A stretch of 16,771 nt of DNA from NCBI GenBank assembly GCA_002417965.1, contig DIDD01000144.1:3288-20058 (forward strand). Direction: 5' to 3'. A program made the position numbers and the translations under genes. The DNA comes from Veillonellaceae bacterium UBA5809 (GTDB taxonomy: Bacteria > Bacillota > Negativicutes > Veillonellales > Dialisteraceae). A model generated the notes under the pieces. It saw only the letters and a program-made list of their open reading frames with translations, did not search any database and was not told the DNA's origin. Shown one piece after another: positions 14,070-16,771 of this stretch (its first letter is position 1; each line of letters begins with the position of its first letter).

Positions 14070-15338
14070 TTATTCAAACAGGAAAGAACAGACATTGACC
14101 AGATCAGCCGTATCTCTGACACCGGCCGTTTCCCAGGAAGAATGCATGGCGAGCTGGGGCAGACCGATATCAGCGGTGGGAACGGGGACCCGCACGGCGG
14201 ACAGATTGCCCAGCGTGGATCCTCCGGCCATATCGGAGCGGTTGGCAAATGACTGGCAGGAAACGTGGGCCCGCTGACAGAGCTGACGGAAGAGAGCGGC
14301 GGAAACAGCATCCGTGCAATATTTCTGGGCCGCATTAAATTTCAGCACCACACCGCCGTTGAGAACCGGACGGTTGACCGGATCAGAGAGATCTTCATAA
14401 TTCGGGTGTACCCCATGAGCATTATCGGCAGAAAGCATAAAACTGCGGGCCAGCATGGACTTATACTGGTCATATGTCAGGCCCAGCCCTTCGGTGATCC
14501 GCCGGAGGGTGCTTTCCAGAAAATCCGAAGCGGCTCCCTGGCGGGTATGACTTCCTGTTTCCTCATTGTCGAAGAGACAATTTACACAGATATACTTTTC
14601 CTTCTTTCCTTCGGTGAATCCCCGGAAAGCAGCAAAAGCGCACTGGAGATCGTCCAGACGGGGCGAAGAAAGAAATTCACTGCGGGCGCCCCAGACAGTA
14701 CCGGGAATGCGGCTGTAAAGGAACAGATCATGCCCCAGAATGCGGGATGGATCATCCAGACCGGCTTCCCGGGCGATCAGCTTCATGAAAGCCCCCCGGT
14801 CTTCCGCCTCTCCGTACAGGGGAAGCAGATCCTTCTGAATATTCCAGCTGCAGCTTTCATTAACAGAACGGTTCATGTGTATGGCCAGACTGGGAATCAC
14901 CAGAAGATCCCGGTCCACACAGACCAGGCGGGAAGTAATTTTTCCGTTTTCTTCCGTCATGACACGGCCTGCCACAGAAAGAGGACGGTCCGTCCAGGTG
15001 CTGCAGATCAGGCCGCCGTATCCCTCTACATTAAGCCGGATATAATAAGCATCGCATAATTCAGGATTCTCCTTGATTTTCAGCGCAGGTGAATCTCCAT
15101 GAGCGGCGGCGAGGCGGAAAGCTCCGGCAGGCTGTGCGGGAAGCGTGAGAGCAATCAGTGCGGAACCATTGCGGGTAACTACATAACGGCCGCCCCACTG
15201 GACAGTCCATGGATTCTATTCGGGCAGCTCCTCGAAGCCCGAATAGACCAGGGCTTTCTTCATGGCTGCCGCGGCATGGAAAGCGGTGGGGCAGCGGGAA
15301 ATAAAATGAAGCAGATTTTGGGTTAATTCGTCAGGCAT
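14070..15338 (-). pseudogene. apeB: M18 family aminopeptidase (ApeB-like) interrupted by one in-frame TAG
   Basis: Dimetallo zinc aminopeptidase that removes N-terminal residues from peptides, in the cytoplasm. The full frame runs 422 codons from the ATG at 15338 (AAAGGAGG 7 bases upstream) to a TAA at 14072, the normal M18 length, but codon 41 is TAG (15218-15216). Before it MPDELTQNLLHFISRCPTAFHAAA and GFEELPE are typical M18 N-terminus; after it NPWTVQWGGRYVVTRNGSALI continues the family without loss. All metal ligands are present: His80 (AAHGDSP), Asp229 (SPRLDDL), Glu259/Glu260 (DNEETGS), Asp305 (SADNAHGVHP) and His399 (QLAMHSS). Nothing else is decayed, so the stop may be recent, an assembly error, or a suppressed codon. 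Downstream restart candidates (GTG, 14975) would lose His80, so the fragment would be inactive. Confidence 0.85.
15215..15247. repeat. Perfect 11-bp inverted repeat containing the aminopeptidase TAG codon
   Basis: TCTATTCGGGC (15215-15225) is exactly complementary to GCCCGAATAGA (15237-15247) across an 11-base spacer. In the minus-strand message the right-hand arm contains the TAG stop. The mRNA can fold into an 11-bp hairpin with the stop in its 3' arm. Confidence 0.85.
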
Positions 15339-15373
15339 AAGAGTCCTCCTTTGAATAATTTATGACTGAAAAG

Positions 15374-15402
15374 AAAAATCCGCCCCGGAAGGAACGGATT
15401 TT
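15374..15402 (-). terminator. Intrinsic terminator after the small secreted-protein gene
   Basis: Read on the minus strand, AAAATCCGTTCC pairs with GGGGCGGATTTT (two G-U pairs) around the loop TTCC and ends in a T run. It is 5 bases after the stop of the secreted-protein gene and 36 bases before the aminopeptidase start, so the aminopeptidase either depends on read-through or has a promoter I cannot see within these few bases. Confidence 0.8.
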
Positions 15403-15407
15403 CCTGA

Positions 15408-15776
15408 TTACTTCTTGTCCATAACGCGGTCATAAACGGTCTGGGCCATGGCAGCGCGGTCACGAATGACCGGATTGGGAGAATTCGTGGGTTCGGCAGG
15501 GAATGTACTCTTATAATGAAGCTTGGAAGTGGTTTTTTCCATTTCCTTGACCTGAATGGTTTTTTCCGTCAGGTTATACACATAAGAGTAGACACAGGTA
15601 CCGTCAGAAATTTTTTCCGTTCCTTCGAATTCGAGAATCTGCTGTCCGTTCTGCACAGTGACTTTGGCAGTACTCATATCGATGCTCAGGGTATCGCTGT
15701 ACTGCCAGAGATCTGCAGCGGAAACCTGCACGGCAAGAGCAGCAGCCAGTCCCATGGCAAGGAGTATTTTCTTCAT
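15408..15776 (-). CDS. Small secreted or periplasmic protein, unknown function
   Basis: I do not recognise this 122-residue protein. It has a clear signal peptide, MKKILLAMGLAAALAVQVSA, with cleavage after residue 20 before ADLW. There is no lipobox cysteine, so it is soluble and exported, to the periplasm in a diderm. The mature part has beta-type alternation (LSIDMSTAKVTVQNG, CVYSYVYNLTEKTIQVKEM), one cysteine, a Pro/Asn-rich stretch (FPAEPTNSPNPV), and a helical C-terminus ending in DRVMDKK. GAGAGGGG 6 bases upstream of the ATG and an extended -10 further up support it as a real gene. The terminator right after its stop makes it a single-gene transcript. Confidence 0.72.
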   Translation of the reverse strand: MKKILLAMGLAAALAVQVSAADLWQYSDTLSIDMSTAKVTVQNGQQILEFEGTEKISDGTCVYSYVYNLTEKTIQVKEMEKTTSKLHYKSTFPAEPTNSPNPVIRDRAAMAQTVYDRVMDKK

Positions 15777-15815
15777 AGAATCCCCTCTCTTTCAAACCTT
15801 ATTGAAACTATATTA

Positions 15816-15824
15816 ATTATATCA
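15816..15824 (-). promoter_or_regulatory. Extended -10 promoter of the small secreted-protein gene
   Basis: On the minus strand TGATATAAT (15824-15816) is a consensus extended -10 element about 40 bases before the start codon. The -35 (TTTCTA, 17 bases upstream) is weak, as is common with an extended -10. Between promoter and gene, TTTCAA (15790-15795) and TTGAAA (15803-15808) form an inverted repeat in the leader. Confidence 0.55.
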
Positions 15825-15858
15825 TACCCTGTAATGAATAGAAACGGCCGGGGACTCG

Positions 15859-15887
15859 TTGACTGACACTGGAGGAAACGATAAAAT
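15859..15887 (+). promoter_or_regulatory. Promoter of panE
   Basis: TTGACT (15859-15864) and TAAAAT (15882-15887), each 5 of 6 to consensus, are separated by exactly 17 bases. Transcription would start near 15894, giving a leader of about 75 bases. Confidence 0.65.
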
Positions 15888-15900
15888 AAAGGAAACAGGA

Positions 15901-15972
15901 ATGGAGCAAAGCGGCAGATCGCGGCACTGGGACAAGGGCCGGCGGTCTTTTCTTTTCAGGAGGACAGAATGA
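15901..15972 (+). CDS. Possible 23-codon leader peptide overlapping the panE start
   Basis: An ATG at 15901 opens a 23-codon frame whose TGA (15970-15972) overlaps the panE ATG in an ATGA junction. The peptide, MEQSGRSRHWDKGRRSFLFR and three more residues, has six arginines. It spans the terminator hairpin at 15917-15955. AAAGGAAA lies 5 bases upstream at 15888-15895, but the predicted transcript start near 15894 would leave little of it in the RNA. This may be chance; the overlap and the hairpin make it worth listing. Confidence 0.3.
   Translation: MEQSGRSRHWDKGRRSFLFRRTE
15917..15955 (+). terminator. Leader terminator just before panE
   Basis: GATCGCGGC (15917-15925) pairs with GCC-G-GCGGTC (15938-15947), with one bulged G and one G-U pair, followed by TTTTCTTTT. 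It lies downstream of the panE promoter and directly before the AGGAGG ribosome site, an arrangement expected for attenuation rather than for ending an upstream gene, since the neighbour on the left is on the other strand. Confidence 0.6.
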
Positions 15973-16771
15973 AAATTCATACAGCAGCAGTTGTGGGACT
16001 GGGAGCAATGGGAACCATGTATGCCCACTGTATAAGCCGGAAAAACGGCGAAGATTCTTTGCAGGTCATTACAGATGAATCCAGGGCGCAGCGGTACCGC
16101 TGCGGAGGCGTGCGGTGCAATGGAGAACCCTGTCATTTTCACTATGCTTCCGGGCAGGAGGCAGAGCCGGCGGACCTGGTGATTTTTGCAGTCAAATACA
16201 GCGGCCTTTCACAAGCTGTCAGAACGGCAGCGCATGCGGTGGGCCCCCATACAGTGATTCTTTCTGTATTGAACGGAATTTCCAGTGAACAGATTCTGTC
16301 CCGTGCCTATGGTCCGGAAAAAGTGCTGCTCTGTACGGCACAGGCCATGGATGCTGTCCGTACAGGCGGCTCAACCGTATATCATCACATGGGAAGCCTC
16401 TGGATCGGACCGCAGCAAAAAGGTCAGGAAGAACGGGTCCGTGCGGTGGATGAATTTTTGACGGAACTCGGACTGTCCCATGAAGTAGCAGCAGACATGC
16501 CTCTCCGGCTGTGGAGAAAACTGATGCTCAATGTAGGAGTGAATCAGGCGGCGATGGTTTATGAAACCAATTACGGAGGAGTCAAAGTACCGGGGGAAGC
16601 GAGAGATGTAATGATTGCCGCTATGAAGGAGACCGGAAAAGTTGCAAGAGCAGCAGGCATACCCCTGAAAGAAGAAGAAGCAGACCGGTGGCTGAATGTA
16701 ATTGACGGACTGGATTCGGACGGAATGCCGTCCATGAGGCAGGATGCATTGGCCGGGCGTCCTACCGAGGT
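15969..16771 (+). CDS. panE: 2-dehydropantoate 2-reductase (ketopantoate reductase), partial at the right edge
   Basis: Reduces ketopantoate to pantoate with NADPH for pantothenate and CoA synthesis, in the cytoplasm. About 267 residues of a usual ~300 are present, and the frame is still open at the window edge. The N-terminal Rossmann motif VVGLGAMGTMYA (8-19) is followed by LVIFAVKYSGLSQAV and the catalytic-domain block LWRKLMLNVGVNQAAMVYETNYG, whose Lys is the expected catalytic residue. PSMRQDALAGRPTEV at the end is the conserved second active-site region with its Glu. AGGAGG at 15958-15963, 5 bases before the ATG, is a strong ribosome site. Some paralogues of this family reduce other 2-keto acids, so the exact substrate is less certain than the family. 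Confidence 0.9.
   Translation, partial: MKIHTAAVVGLGAMGTMYAHCISRKNGEDSLQVITDESRAQRYRCGGVRCNGEPCHFHYASGQEAEPADLVIFAVKYSGLSQAVRTAAHAVGPHTVILSVLNGISSEQILSRAYGPEKVLLCTAQAMDAVRTGGSTVYHHMGSLWIGPQQKGQEERVRAVDEFLTELGLSHEVAADMPLRLWRKLMLNVGVNQAAMVYETNYGGVKVPGEARDVMIAAMKETGKVARAAGIPLKEEEADRWLNVIDGLDSDGMPSMRQDALAGRPTE

Noticed and set aside
14265..15059. Plus-strand open frame of 264 codons opposite the aminopeptidase
   Set aside because: It has no recognisable domain, while the minus strand carries clear M18 motifs and a strong ribosome site. It is a shadow.
14976..15338. Treating the aminopeptidase as a shorter gene starting at the GTG at 14975
   Set aside because: The missing 121 codons contain conserved M18 sequence and a metal ligand, and the true start with AAAGGAGG lies at 15338.

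Overview
The window looks like core chromosome from an anaerobic bacterium with a Firmicutes gene repertoire but an outer membrane, most likely a member of the Negativicutes (Dialister/Veillonella/Megasphaera relatives). This is inferred from three things seen together: the Firmicutes-type cdaA-cdaR-(...)-glmM cluster for c-di-AMP and cell-wall precursor synthesis, a TonB-dependent outer-membrane receptor with a signal peptide and a C-terminal aromatic residue, and a pyruvate:ferredoxin oxidoreductase. Base composition looks even along the window. I see no insertion sequence, CRISPR array, tRNA or rRNA.

Layout, left to right. (1) 1-1950: the 5' part of nifJ (PFOR, minus strand) is divergent from a LysR-type regulator, which is followed after 2 bases by a small one-pass membrane coiled-coil protein and a terminator. 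(2) 2074-6810: cdaA, cdaR, an FAD-dependent dehydrogenase and glmM are tightly packed, with an ATGA overlap or short gaps and strong ribosome binding sites, and end in strong hairpins. (3) 6999-9167: a lone TonB-dependent receptor. (4) 9291-13984: a nitrogen block. It holds an ammonium transporter with a structured leader, its PII partner glnK (atypical T-loop), a nitrilase-superfamily amidase, a DUF2848 protein and a polytopic permease, closed by a perfect 40-base palindromic terminator shared with the convergent gene. (5) 14070-15776, minus strand: an M18 aminopeptidase gene interrupted by one in-frame TAG, preceded by a small secreted protein of unknown function. (6) 15969-end: the 5' part of a ketopantoate reductase gene (panE), with its own promoter and a leader terminator.

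How the parts fit. CdaA makes c-di-AMP, CdaR is its membrane partner, and GlmM makes glucosamine-1-phosphate for peptidoglycan and LPS. Amt and GlnK form an ammonium uptake and sensing pair. The amidase, DUF2848 protein and permease just downstream may import and break down an organic amide or nitrogenous acid; that link is inference from position.

The points most worth a second look are the amber codon in the aminopeptidase, which sits inside a perfect 11-bp inverted repeat; intrinsic terminators placed between a promoter and the start codon at amt and panE; a short arginine-rich upstream reading frame overlapping the panE start; and a PII protein lacking the canonical uridylylation tyrosine and the 2-oxoglutarate glutamine.
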